DNA of 60,801 bases from Alphaproteobacteria bacterium UBA3773 (GTDB lineage Bacteria > Pseudomonadota > Alphaproteobacteria > RF32 > CAG-239): positions 1-60,801 of the forward strand of contig DFFP01000034.1 in the NCBI GenBank assembly GCA_002372275.1. Direction: 5' to 3'. Under the pieces are notes generated by a model. The model worked only from the letters and a program-made list of their open reading frames with translations. It was not told the DNA's origin and ran no database searches. This document shows, piece after piece, positions 34,406-42,890 of this stretch. The position numbers and the translations under genes are program-made. The first letter of the stretch is position 1. Each line of letters starts with the position of its first letter.

Positions 34406-35611
34406 TTACCTCTTGGCAAATTGTGTTTGAGAATCAACATTTGCCGTGATGCAAGCTTGTTTAACACTCTTAAGAGCCAAGCAAAGTTTACCGGCATCGG
34501 CTTCGCTTAAACCTGCAATTTGTGCGCGATATAATGATTTTCCGTCACGCTCTAACTTTTCAATTTGGATATTATTGGCAGACAATTTTGTGTTGTATTG
34601 TTGTTGAATGCGTTTGGCATGATCCATGGCTTTGTTATAGTCTGAAAATGCACCGATTTGAATGGCAAAGTGGGGCAAAACTTTTGGTTTTGTTGCAATT
34701 TTTATTTCATTTTTAATTTCGTTTTTGATTTCATTTTTGGCATATAAAGTCTTCTTTTGGCCACCGAGCGGTGTTTCAATTTCGGCCTTGAGCTGTTGTA
34801 TGTCAAGTGTTTTGGAAGATTGAATTTTATCAAATGCTTTATCAAGCATTAAAGCAACTTTTTCATTTCGCTCATTTGCATCTTTATGCCCCATCGTTAC
34901 AACAAACAGGCGGTGATTTCCTCTTTTAGCGGAAGTGACAATGTTAAAACCGGCATTTTGAGTATAACCTGTTTTCATGCCATCTGCCCCCTCATAAGTC
35001 AAAAGTAAGTCATTGTGACCTTTGATTGTTTCGCCTTGGTATTCAAATTCTGTCATGGAAAAAAGAGGATAATACTGGGGAAAATGGTGATATACAGCCA
35101 TACCTAAAATGGCCATATCTCTGGCTGTTGATTTTTGTTCGGAGTGATGCAGTCCTGAAGCGTTTTTGAAAGTTGTGTTTTTCATGCCGAGTTTTTGCGC
35201 GGTTTTGGTCATCATTTTGGCAAATTCGCGCTCATTTCCACCCGATAGTGCTTCGCCCAAGGCTGTAGCGCAATCGTTGGCAGATTTGACAATGGTGGCA
35301 ATAATACATGTTTTCACATCAATCACGTCGCCTGCGTTTAATCCAAGTTTGGAAGGTGAACGCCCGGCAGCAATATGCGAAACTTTTAATTTATCATTTA
35401 AGGATAAGTTACCGTTTTCAAGAGCGTTAAAAGTGATATACAGGGTCATCAATTTTGTCAGCGAGGCAGGTGAACGTTGTTCATCGGCGTTTATGGCATA
35501 AAGAACCGTACCGTTTTCACCGTCAACCATGATTGAAGATGTTTCAACCTTTGCAAAAGCAGCATGAATACATAAAAACATAGCCAAAACGGATAAAATC
35601 ACTTTTTTCAT
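34406..35611 (-). CDS. dacA: D-alanyl-D-alanine carboxypeptidase with SPOR domain
   Basis: A 401-residue periplasmic penicillin-binding protein of the PBP5/6 family that trims the terminal D-Ala of peptidoglycan. Residues 1-20 are a signal peptide (AFA cleavage). The catalytic motifs are SLTK (Ser50, Lys53), SAN (110-112) and KTG (about 213). Residues about 320-395 are a SPOR domain (FAIQIGAFSDYNKAMDHA), which binds denuded septal glycan and directs proteins to the division site. The linker contains KNEI three times in tandem. SPOR-tailed DacA proteins are typical of alphaproteobacteria. Confidence 0.94.
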   Translation of the reverse strand: MKKVILSVLAMFLCIHAAFAKVETSSIMVDGENGTVLYAINADEQRSPASLTKLMTLYITFNALENGNLSLNDKLKVSHIAAGRSPSKLGLNAGDVIDVKTCIIATIVKSANDCATALGEALSGGNEREFAKMMTKTAQKLGMKNTTFKNASGLHHSEQKSTARDMAILGMAVYHHFPQYYPLFSMTEFEYQGETIKGHNDLLLTYEGADGMKTGYTQNAGFNIVTSAKRGNHRLFVVTMGHKDANERNEKVALMLDKAFDKIQSSKTLDIQQLKAEIETPLGGQKKTLYAKNEIKNEIKNEIKIATKPKVLPHFAIQIGAFSDYNKAMDHAKRIQQQYNTKLSANNIQIEKLERDGKSLYRAQIAGLSEADAGKLCLALKSVKQACITANVDSQTQFAKR

Positions 35612-35724
35612 TTTGATTCCTCTTCAATTACCCTGATCAAATTATCTTTTGCCATAGTAAAAATAAAAGCCAAAAAAAAAGTTAACAAAAAAATGTTTTT
35701 TTATAAATTTTTATGGCTGAAAAA

Positions 35725-38187
35725 CTATTTTTTTGCTTTAATAATCTGTAAAGCTTCTTCAAAAGAAAGATCAGGTTTTTTTTGCTTATACGGAATGGCA
35801 TAATTTGTTTTGCCTTTTTTAAGATATAAGCCATAACGTCCCGTGGTTAAAATAATGTCTTCTTTGGTGTCGGGGTCTTGCCCTAAAACAACAGGCGCTG
35901 CTTTTTCCTTGCCGGAACTTAAGAGCTCTAAGGCACGTTCTTTTGTGATGTTGAAAATTGTGTCAGGTGCTTTAAGCGAAGACGATTTATTTCCTTGTTT
36001 GACGTAAGGGCCGAATTTGCCTAAATTCAGTTCAATGCCGTCACCTAAATTTTTCGGTAAACTGATGAGTGTTTCGGCCTCTTCATAAGTAAGCGTTTCG
36101 GGCGAAATATTTTTAGGCAAAGCCACACGTTTGGGCTTTTCGGTTAAAGCGGTGGCATCTTCACCCCATTGAACGTAGTAACCGTAAGGACCTTTTTTTA
36201 AGTAAACATTGAGTGTTTTGTAGGTGCCGAGCAGTTTATCTTCAGATTTTGTATTTTCTTGTTCTTTAGAAGGTTCCGTTTCTTCATCAACACTTGGCAT
36301 GAGGGGCTTTGTATATTTACATTCAGGATAGTTTGAACAACCGACAAAAGCACCGAATTTGCCCAGTTTAATGCTTAATTTTCCTTCATGACATTCAGGA
36401 CAAAGTCTTGGGTCAGAACCATCAGCAGGCTCTCCAAAAATATGATAGGCCAACACATGATCGATTTTATCCATCACATCAGCAACTTTGAGCGGACCGA
36501 CTTCTTCAACGTTTTTAATAAATTTTGACCAAAAACCATGTAGAAGTTTTTTCCAATCCATTTTACCGTTGGAGACATCATCTAAAAATTCTTCCATTTG
36601 AGCGGTGAAATTATATTCAACATATCTTTTGAAATAATTTTCTAAAAAGACAGTCACAATACGGCCTCTGTTTTCGGGAATAAACCTCAATTTTTCGACT
36701 TTGACATAGTTACGTTCTTGTAAAACTGCAATAATCGACGCATACGTTGAAGGACGACCGATACCGAGTTCTTCGAGTTTTTTAACTAAACTTGCTTCGG
36801 TAAATCTCGGAGGAGGGGTGGTCATATGTTGCTCGGGTGTAATTGCGCCTTTTTGAACAGCAGTTCCTTCATCCACATTGGGGAGTATCCGATCATCATC
36901 GTCATCTGTGCTGTCATCTTTGCTTTCTTGGTAAAGTTTTAAAAATCCGTCAAAAGCGATGACCTGACCGTTGGCACGAAGAAGAATTTTTTCGTCACTT
37001 GATGTCGAATCGATCGTGACTTTATCTAAAATGGCCGGTGACATTTGGCAGGCAACGGTTCTTTTCCAAATCAGTTCATAAAGTTTATAGCCATCAGAAT
37101 CGAGCTTTTCCGACATCTTTTTAGGCGTGTTGCCAAGTACATCTGCCGGACGAATGGCTTCGTGTGCTTCTTGCGCATTTTTGGATTTTGTTTTGTAGAT
37201 ACGCGGCGTTTTGGGAAGATAGCTGCCTCCGAAAAACTTTTCAATAGCTGAACGTGTGGCAGATATCGCCTCATCAGAAAGATTGACGGCATCCGTTCTC
37301 ATATATGTAATTAAACCGTCTTCATAAAGCTTTTGAGCAACCTGCATGGTGCGTTTGGCTGAAAAATGCAATTTGCGTGCTGCTTCTTGTTGAAGCGTGG
37401 ATGTGGTAAACGGCGGCGCAGGGTAGCGATTGGCCGTTTTGCGCTCAACAGATGAAACATGAAAATCGGCAGCTTCAATTTTGGCTTGAGCTTCAAGTGC
37501 TTTTTCTTGTGAGTTGATGTCAAACTTTTCAAGCTTTTTTCCATCCAAGTTGACAAGATGAGATAAAATAAGGGCTTTTTCAGGTGTAAATAATTCAGCA
37601 TCAATCGTCCAATATTCTTCAGGCTTAAAACGCTCAATTTCATTTTCACGCTCACAAATCAAACGAAGAGCAACAGATTGTACGCGCCCTGCCGATTTTG
37701 AACCGGGTAATTTACGCCACAAAACAGGTGAGAGTGTAAAACCGACCAGATAATCAAGTGCGCGTCTGGCCATATAGGCTGAAACAAGGTTTTGATCTAT
37801 TTGTCTCGGATTTTTAATTGCCTCTGTCACGGCAGATTTTGTAATTTCGTGAAACACAACACGCTCAATCTTTTTGCCGGCAATTTTTTTGCGAGCGGTC
37901 AGTTCTTCTAAAATATGCCATGCGATGGCTTCTCCTTCTCTATCCGGGTCGGAGGCTAAAATAAGCGTGTCTGCATCTTTAAGGGCTGTGATAATGTCGT
38001 TTAAGCGTTTTTTGCCACCCGCACTCATTTCCCAACTCATTTCAAAATCTTTGTCGGGATTGACCGAGCCGTCTTTGGAAGGTAAGTCGCGAATATGCCC
38101 GAAACTGGCTAAAACTTTATAGTCTGAACCAAGATATTTGTTGATTGTTTTGGCTTTTGCCGGAGATTCGACCACAACGAGTTTCAT
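35725..38187 (-). CDS. topA: DNA topoisomerase I
   Basis: An 820-residue type IA topoisomerase that relaxes negative supercoils. The TOPRIM domain (VVESPAKAKTI at the N-terminus; ASDPDREGEAIAWH near 78), the active-site tyrosine in GLITYMRTD (about 295) and GRPSTYASI (about 470) are intact. One four-cysteine zinc ribbon is visible (CPECHEGKL, then GCSNYPECKY, about 590-615), followed by Cys-free repeats of the topoisomerase C-terminal type (KKGPYGYYVQWG, KFGPYVKQGN, GRYGLYLKKG). It overlaps dprA by ATGA. Confidence 0.97.
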   Translation of the reverse strand: MKLVVVESPAKAKTINKYLGSDYKVLASFGHIRDLPSKDGSVNPDKDFEMSWEMSAGGKKRLNDIITALKDADTLILASDPDREGEAIAWHILEELTARKKIAGKKIERVVFHEITKSAVTEAIKNPRQIDQNLVSAYMARRALDYLVGFTLSPVLWRKLPGSKSAGRVQSVALRLICERENEIERFKPEEYWTIDAELFTPEKALILSHLVNLDGKKLEKFDINSQEKALEAQAKIEAADFHVSSVERKTANRYPAPPFTTSTLQQEAARKLHFSAKRTMQVAQKLYEDGLITYMRTDAVNLSDEAISATRSAIEKFFGGSYLPKTPRIYKTKSKNAQEAHEAIRPADVLGNTPKKMSEKLDSDGYKLYELIWKRTVACQMSPAILDKVTIDSTSSDEKILLRANGQVIAFDGFLKLYQESKDDSTDDDDDRILPNVDEGTAVQKGAITPEQHMTTPPPRFTEASLVKKLEELGIGRPSTYASIIAVLQERNYVKVEKLRFIPENRGRIVTVFLENYFKRYVEYNFTAQMEEFLDDVSNGKMDWKKLLHGFWSKFIKNVEEVGPLKVADVMDKIDHVLAYHIFGEPADGSDPRLCPECHEGKLSIKLGKFGAFVGCSNYPECKYTKPLMPSVDEETEPSKEQENTKSEDKLLGTYKTLNVYLKKGPYGYYVQWGEDATALTEKPKRVALPKNISPETLTYEEAETLISLPKNLGDGIELNLGKFGPYVKQGNKSSSLKAPDTIFNITKERALELLSSGKEKAAPVVLGQDPDTKEDIILTTGRYGLYLKKGKTNYAIPYKQKKPDLSFEEALQIIKAKK

Positions 38188-39308
38188 GAGATTTTCTTTA
38201 ACCCTTCTTTTGTTAAACTGATAAAGCTACCGCTTTTTCTGACAATCAGACCTTCAAATTCAAGCTCCGTTAATTCAGACATAACTTCACTCGGTGCTCT
38301 TTTCAACGTTCGGATTAATTCATCTTGTTCCAAACCATTTGAGCCGATGCACTTTAAAATGTCCGGACTTGTCAATTTTTCTTCTTTTTCTCGAATAATG
38401 ACTGTTTTTTTATCATTGTCAAGTTTTTTTGCATTTAAGTTTGCATTCGGATTTGCTCTTAAAATCCGATTTTGTGTAAATGCCAGAACATTTAAAATAT
38501 CTTCGGCACTTTCTGTTAACACAGCGCCTTCTTTAATGAGTTTGTTTGAACCGGCCGATCGATTTTCAAATGGTGAAGCGGGAACAGCAAAAATTTCTTT
38601 ATTTTGTTCTAAAGCAAGATGCGCCGTAATGAGCGAGCCCGAATTAAGAGAGGCCTCGACAACCGTTACGCCGTTTGAAAGAGCTGAAATAATGCGATTG
38701 CGTCTCGGAAAATTTTGAATATTAGCTTCAGTTTCAGGCGGATATTCAGAAATGACAGTGCCTTGAATTAGTATTTGATTATAGGTTTCTTGATTTTCGC
38801 TCGGGTAACAAACATCAACACCTGTACCTAACACGGCAATGGTCGGGCCGTTTTGATTTTTGGCATATAATGCCCCTTTATGGGCACTTGCATCAATGCC
38901 GCGTGCAAGGCCTGAAATAACAAGAACATCGGCGTTCGTTAAGTCGTAAGCCAGTCTAGAGGCAATTTTTCGCCCAATGAGTGAGGCATTACGTGCGCCG
39001 ACAATGGCAATATTGGCCGGATAGTTTAAAAGATCCGTACGGCCTTTAAGATATAAAACAGGCGGGGCATCGTTCAGCTCTTTTAAAAGGATAGGATACT
39101 CTTTATCCATGTAAGATAAAATAGTAATATCTTTTTTTTGAGCTAATTTAATGATTCTTTCGGCTTCACTTAAGGCATCGGTATTTTTTTGAAAGTTGAG
39201 CGCTTCTTTGGAAGAACCGTATTTTTTGATAAGCTTATAGAATGTCACAGGTCCGATACCAGCTGTGCTCATTAAAGCAATATCATAAATCAGGTTTTCG
39301 TTTGACAA
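38184..39308 (-). CDS. dprA: DNA-processing protein DprA/Smf
   Basis: A 374-residue protein that binds incoming single-stranded DNA and loads RecA during transformation. The Rossmann-like core shows IVGARNASLIG (about 100), SGLARGIDASAHKGAL (about 130), VLGTGVDVCYP and FPRRNRIISALS (about 200). A C-terminal winged helix (LEQDELIRTLKRAPSEVMSEL) is present, as in proteobacterial DprA. The helix-hairpin-helix-like N-terminus (TAGIGPVTFYKLIKKYG) is also seen. It is coupled to topA by a four-base overlap, a conserved pairing in alphaproteobacteria. Confidence 0.95.
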   Translation of the reverse strand: MSNENLIYDIALMSTAGIGPVTFYKLIKKYGSSKEALNFQKNTDALSEAERIIKLAQKKDITILSYMDKEYPILLKELNDAPPVLYLKGRTDLLNYPANIAIVGARNASLIGRKIASRLAYDLTNADVLVISGLARGIDASAHKGALYAKNQNGPTIAVLGTGVDVCYPSENQETYNQILIQGTVISEYPPETEANIQNFPRRNRIISALSNGVTVVEASLNSGSLITAHLALEQNKEIFAVPASPFENRSAGSNKLIKEGAVLTESAEDILNVLAFTQNRILRANPNANLNAKKLDNDKKTVIIREKEEKLTSPDILKCIGSNGLEQDELIRTLKRAPSEVMSELTELEFEGLIVRKSGSFISLTKEGLKKIS

Positions 39309-39316
39309 GGCGCGTA

Positions 39317-39967
39317 TTATGCTTTCTTTGTTTTAGAAAAAGATATTTTACTTTCCTGCCCTTTGAGAAGGCGCTGAATGTTGGCTCTGTGTTTGATAAT
39401 GACCATCAAAACGATAAAAGCATAAAAGCAAAAATAAATCGTCGGTGTTAAAAAATATGCGCTAAATGCGACCACCACAGCTGCCGTCAAAGCAGATAGT
39501 GAAGAATAGCGAGAGATAACAGCCATTGTCAGCCATGTTAATCCGGCAATTGCCGCAATCGGCCAAAATGTTAAAAGTAATAAACCAAAAGCAGATGATA
39601 CGCCTTTACCGCCCTTAAACTTGAGCCAACACGGAAACATATGCCCTAAAATGCCACATGTTCCGGCAAAAAGGCTGGTAAAAACATCAAGAGAAGTTGT
39701 TATGCCGCCGATTTGAAACAATTTATCGGGTGTAAAATAGGCTGCAATCCATGCAGCAAATGCTGCTTTAGACGCGTCTAAAATAACGGTTAGTAAAGCA
39801 AGTGTTTTGCTGCCTGTGCGGAGCACATTTGTGGCTCCGATGTTGCCGGAACCGATTTTTCGGATATCGCCATAACCGCATAACTTTGTTAAGACCAAAC
39901 CAAAAGGAACGGATCCGAGCAAGTAACCAATCAGACCGAAAATGACAATATATAAAAAATCAGGCAT
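39317..39967 (-). CDS. plsY: acyl-phosphate:glycerol-3-phosphate acyltransferase PlsY
   Basis: A 216-residue membrane enzyme that starts phospholipid synthesis by moving an acyl group from acyl phosphate to glycerol 3-phosphate. Signatures are GYLLGSVPFGL, RKIGSGNIGATNVLR (about 36), GHMFPCWLKFKGGKGVS (about 112-128) and RHRANIQRLLKGQE. Five hydrophobic segments fit the family. It begins the plsY-dprA-topA run, eight bases before dprA. AAGGAGA precedes the ATG. Confidence 0.97.
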   Translation of the reverse strand: MPDFLYIVIFGLIGYLLGSVPFGLVLTKLCGYGDIRKIGSGNIGATNVLRTGSKTLALLTVILDASKAAFAAWIAAYFTPDKLFQIGGITTSLDVFTSLFAGTCGILGHMFPCWLKFKGGKGVSSAFGLLLLTFWPIAAIAGLTWLTMAVISRYSSLSALTAAVVVAFSAYFLTPTIYFCFYAFIVLMVIIKHRANIQRLLKGQESKISFSKTKKA

Positions 39968-40036
39968 TATATTTCTCCTTATAATTTATTTTTTTATGTT
40001 CTACACCAAAAGCTTATCAGATGCAATTTAAAAGTC

Positions 40037-40990
40037 TTATTTTTGAATGCCCTTTTTTTCTTGTATCAATGAGACAACCATCCCGCCCGTTAACATAAAA
40101 AGTGTGAAGGCAAGAGATTGCCACGTTTTAACCTCAAAACCGAAATGAGGCGCAAAAATTTTTAACCCGATAAAGATTAAAATAATAGATAATGCCGGCT
40201 TTAAGTATGTAAAGCGATTGACAATGGCGGCAAGCAAGAAATAAAGTGCACGTAAGCCCAAAATGGCAAAAATGTTTGAGGTATAAACAATGAAGACATC
40301 ATCGGTCACAAGGAAAATGGCCGGAATACTATCAAAAGCAAAAATAACATCCATTGTTTCAATTACAAAGAGCGCAAACAAAAGAGGTGTAATGTGCCAT
40401 TTGCCGTCGACTTTAGCCCAAAAATGTTCGCCATGTAATTCGTGTGTCACATGAAAAAAACGACTCAGAATTTTATAAATCTTTGATTCCTTAAAAGGTT
40501 TTGCTTCGTCTTCTTTTTGAAAGAGCATATGTGCGCCCGTATAAATTAAAAACAGCGAGAAGATATATAAAATAAAGTGAAAACGCGAAACCAAGGCTTC
40601 GCCTAAGAAAATCATAATCCCGCGCATAACAAGAGCGCCCAAAATACCCCAAAACAAAACACGGTGTTGATATTTCGAAGGAACGCCGATGGAAGAAAAA
40701 ATAACGGACATCACAAAGATGTTATCAAGCGATAAACTCTTTTCGAGCAGATAGCCCGTAAAATAGCTCATAGCCTTGTCTGTTCCCTCTTCATACATCA
40801 CAAAAAAGCCGAACACAATGGCAATAGCAATATAGAAAACACAAATCCATAAAGTATGCCAAAAATGCGGTTCTTCATTTTTGCGGTTAAAAACGCATAA
40901 GTCCAAAAACAAAAGGACAAGAACGCTGGCCCCAAAAATGACCCACATCAAATTTTGTGATAAAACAGCGTGTGTTGCAACAATATCCAT
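40037..40990 (-). CDS. TerC/Alx family integral membrane protein
   Basis: A 317-residue protein with about nine hydrophobic helices. The TerC signature is visible as EKSLSLDNIFVMSVIF (about residue 80) and ETMDVIFAFDSIPAIF (about 212), each with the conserved Asp within the membrane. The family has been linked to tellurite resistance and, for Alx and related proteins, to manganese export at the membrane; that role is by family only. I start it at ATG 40990 behind GGAGA. The start is three bases after the galE stop, so the two may be co-transcribed. Confidence 0.9.
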   Translation of the reverse strand: MDIVATHAVLSQNLMWVIFGASVLVLLFLDLCVFNRKNEEPHFWHTLWICVFYIAIAIVFGFFVMYEEGTDKAMSYFTGYLLEKSLSLDNIFVMSVIFSSIGVPSKYQHRVLFWGILGALVMRGIMIFLGEALVSRFHFILYIFSLFLIYTGAHMLFQKEDEAKPFKESKIYKILSRFFHVTHELHGEHFWAKVDGKWHITPLLFALFVIETMDVIFAFDSIPAIFLVTDDVFIVYTSNIFAILGLRALYFLLAAIVNRFTYLKPALSIILIFIGLKIFAPHFGFEVKTWQSLAFTLFMLTGGMVVSLIQEKKGIQK

Positions 40991-40992
40991 GA

Positions 40993-41958
40993 TTATTTCT
41001 CCATATTCCATACAGTTTGAATGATATCTGAAATGTTTGTATAAAAAGGCTTCCAGCCTAAAACCTCAGTTGCTTTTTTAGAAGATGCCACAAGCTTTGC
41101 CGGATCGCCTGTTCTTCGCGGGGCAATACGGTATTTTAATTTTTGACCCGTGACTTTTTCGGTGGCTTCAACAATTTGTTTGACCGAAACAGCTTTTCCC
41201 GTTCCGAGGTTCAGTGTGTAAGAATTTGTATCCGTTAACAGTTTTTGAACAGCCTTAACATGGGCATCGGCTAAATCCGACACGTGAATATAATCGCGCT
41301 CACAAGTGCCGTCCTCGGTGTCATAATCGTCCCCAAAAATTTCAAATCCGTCTCGCTTACCGCTTAAAGATTCCATAATCACGGGCATGAGATTTTGCGG
41401 ATTTTTTTCTTTTCCTTTTACAGCGCCCGCTTTGTCATAGCCGACGGCATTGAAAAACCTAAAGATCACATAATTTAATTTTTTAAGCTTTTCATACCAC
41501 ATCATTAAATCTTCAATGGCAGCTTTTGTATAACCGTAAAAATTAAGCGGATCCCTTTCATGATTTTCATCAATAGGCAGGTATTTCGGCATACCGTAAA
41601 CAGCAGCCGATGATGAAAAAATAATGTGCTTCACACGGCATTTGTCCATGGCATTTAAAATGTTAATGGAGCCTGAAATGTTGTTCGTTGCATAAAAAGC
41701 AGGATTAACCATCGATTCGCCGACGGCTTTTTTAGCCGCCAAATGCACCACCACATCAATGTTTTGTTTCATGGCCTTTTCAAGGGCATGAAAATCTGAA
41801 ATATCGCCTTCGATAAATTCAGCCTTATCAAATAAATTGATTTTTTGCCCCGTGGAGAGATTGTCATAAACAAGCACCTGATGATTATTTTCAAGTAGCG
41901 CTTTGACAACATGACTTCCGATATATCCGGCGCCGCCGATGACCAAAATTTTCGCCAA
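40993..41958 (-). CDS. galE: UDP-glucose 4-epimerase
   Basis: A 321-residue short-chain dehydrogenase/epimerase. The NAD-binding GGAGYIGSHV (residues 8-17), the Ser of IFSSSAAVYG (about 120), the catalytic Tyr-x3-Lys in YGYTKAAIE (about 142), RFFNAVGYDKAG and DGTCERDYIHVSDLA are all typical of GalE, which interconverts UDP-glucose and UDP-galactose for surface polysaccharides. It lies two bases downstream of recR and just before the TerC-like gene. Confidence 0.94.
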   Translation of the reverse strand: MAKILVIGGAGYIGSHVVKALLENNHQVLVYDNLSTGQKINLFDKAEFIEGDISDFHALEKAMKQNIDVVVHLAAKKAVGESMVNPAFYATNNISGSINILNAMDKCRVKHIIFSSSAAVYGMPKYLPIDENHERDPLNFYGYTKAAIEDLMMWYEKLKKLNYVIFRFFNAVGYDKAGAVKGKEKNPQNLMPVIMESLSGKRDGFEIFGDDYDTEDGTCERDYIHVSDLADAHVKAVQKLLTDTNSYTLNLGTGKAVSVKQIVEATEKVTGQKLKYRIAPRRTGDPAKLVASSKKATEVLGWKPFYTNISDIIQTVWNMEK

Positions 41959-41960
41959 TT

Positions 41961-42554
41961 TTAAATCTCCTTTCGTGACTGAAGCGCAAGCTCAATTGTG
42001 CCGTTATCCATATAATCAAGTTCCGCCCCGACAGGAAGCCCCATGGCAAGTGTGGTCAACTTGATATTGAAAGGCTTGAGTTGAGAGATGATATATTGCG
42101 AAGTGATTTGACCGTCGACAGTGGCCGGAAGGGCCAAGATAACTTCTTGAACATTATCACGACTAACGCGCTCTTTTAAGGTTGATATGTTTAAATCTTC
42201 AGGTAAAACACCTTCAATGGCTGATAAAATGCCGCCTAAAATATGGTATTTTCCTTTATAAAAACCGGCACGTTCCATTGCCCAAAGGTCTGAGACATCA
42301 CGGACAACACAAAGCGTTTTAGAATCGCGAGCTTCATTGCCGCAAATACTGCAAATATCCGTTGTGTCAAAATTGCCGCAAACAGGGCAGATCTTAACGT
42401 TGTCTTGCAAGTTTTTAAGCGCCTCATTTAAGGATGAAAGCTGTGTGTCTTTGTGCTCGAGCAGGTGCAAAACAATGCGCCGTGCCGATCTGGTCCCGAG
42501 CGCAGGCAATTTTGCAATCAACGAAACAGCAATATCAATTTCAGATTTTTTCAA
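41961..42554 (-). CDS. recR: recombination protein RecR
   Basis: A 197-residue RecFOR-pathway protein that helps load RecA at gaps. The helix-hairpin-helix (KLPALGTRSARRIVLHLL), the four-cysteine zinc finger (CPVCGNFDTTDICSIC, about 57-72) and the TOPRIM domain (LCVVRDVSDLWAME; LALPATVDGQ) are in order, followed by TTLAMGLPVGAELDYMD. It follows ybaB by 14 bases in the standard dnaX-ybaB-recR order. Confidence 0.97.
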   Translation of the reverse strand: MKKSEIDIAVSLIAKLPALGTRSARRIVLHLLEHKDTQLSSLNEALKNLQDNVKICPVCGNFDTTDICSICGNEARDSKTLCVVRDVSDLWAMERAGFYKGKYHILGGILSAIEGVLPEDLNISTLKERVSRDNVQEVILALPATVDGQITSQYIISQLKPFNIKLTTLAMGLPVGAELDYMDNGTIELALQSRKEI

Positions 42555-42568
42555 AGCTAAATCCTTGC

Positions 42569-42889
42569 TTAATAAGGAATTTTCAGCCCGCCGAAGTTCA
42601 TACCGCCGGTGGCTTCTTTCATGCCGTTTTCCTGCATTTCATCAATTTTTTGATGAGCATCGTTGTAGGCGGCTAAAACCATATCTTCCAAAACATCGAT
42701 TTCGTCTTTGTTAATCAGTTCAGGCGAAATTGAAATTTTTTTCATTTCACCTTTACCTGACAAGGTAACCTTCACAAGACCGCCGCCTGAAGTGCCTTCG
42801 CGCTCTTCAAATGCCAAACGTTCTTGTGTTTCCTGCATCTTTTTTTGAACCATTTGGGCTTGTTTCATTAAACCTTGAATGTTAATCAT
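42569..42889 (-). CDS. nucleoid-associated protein YbaB/EbfC family
   Basis: A 106-residue DNA-binding protein. The N-terminal helix INIQGLMKQAQMVQKKMQETQE and the GGGLVKVTLSGKGEMKKISI strand region are characteristic. The family forms tweezer-like dimers that coat DNA. I start it at ATG 42889, one base before the dnaX stop, with GAAGAA inside dnaX as ribosome site. Confidence 0.94.
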   Translation of the reverse strand: MINIQGLMKQAQMVQKKMQETQERLAFEEREGTSGGGLVKVTLSGKGEMKKISISPELINKDEIDVLEDMVLAAYNDAHQKIDEMQENGMKEATGGMNFGGLKIPY

Positions 42890-42890
42890 T

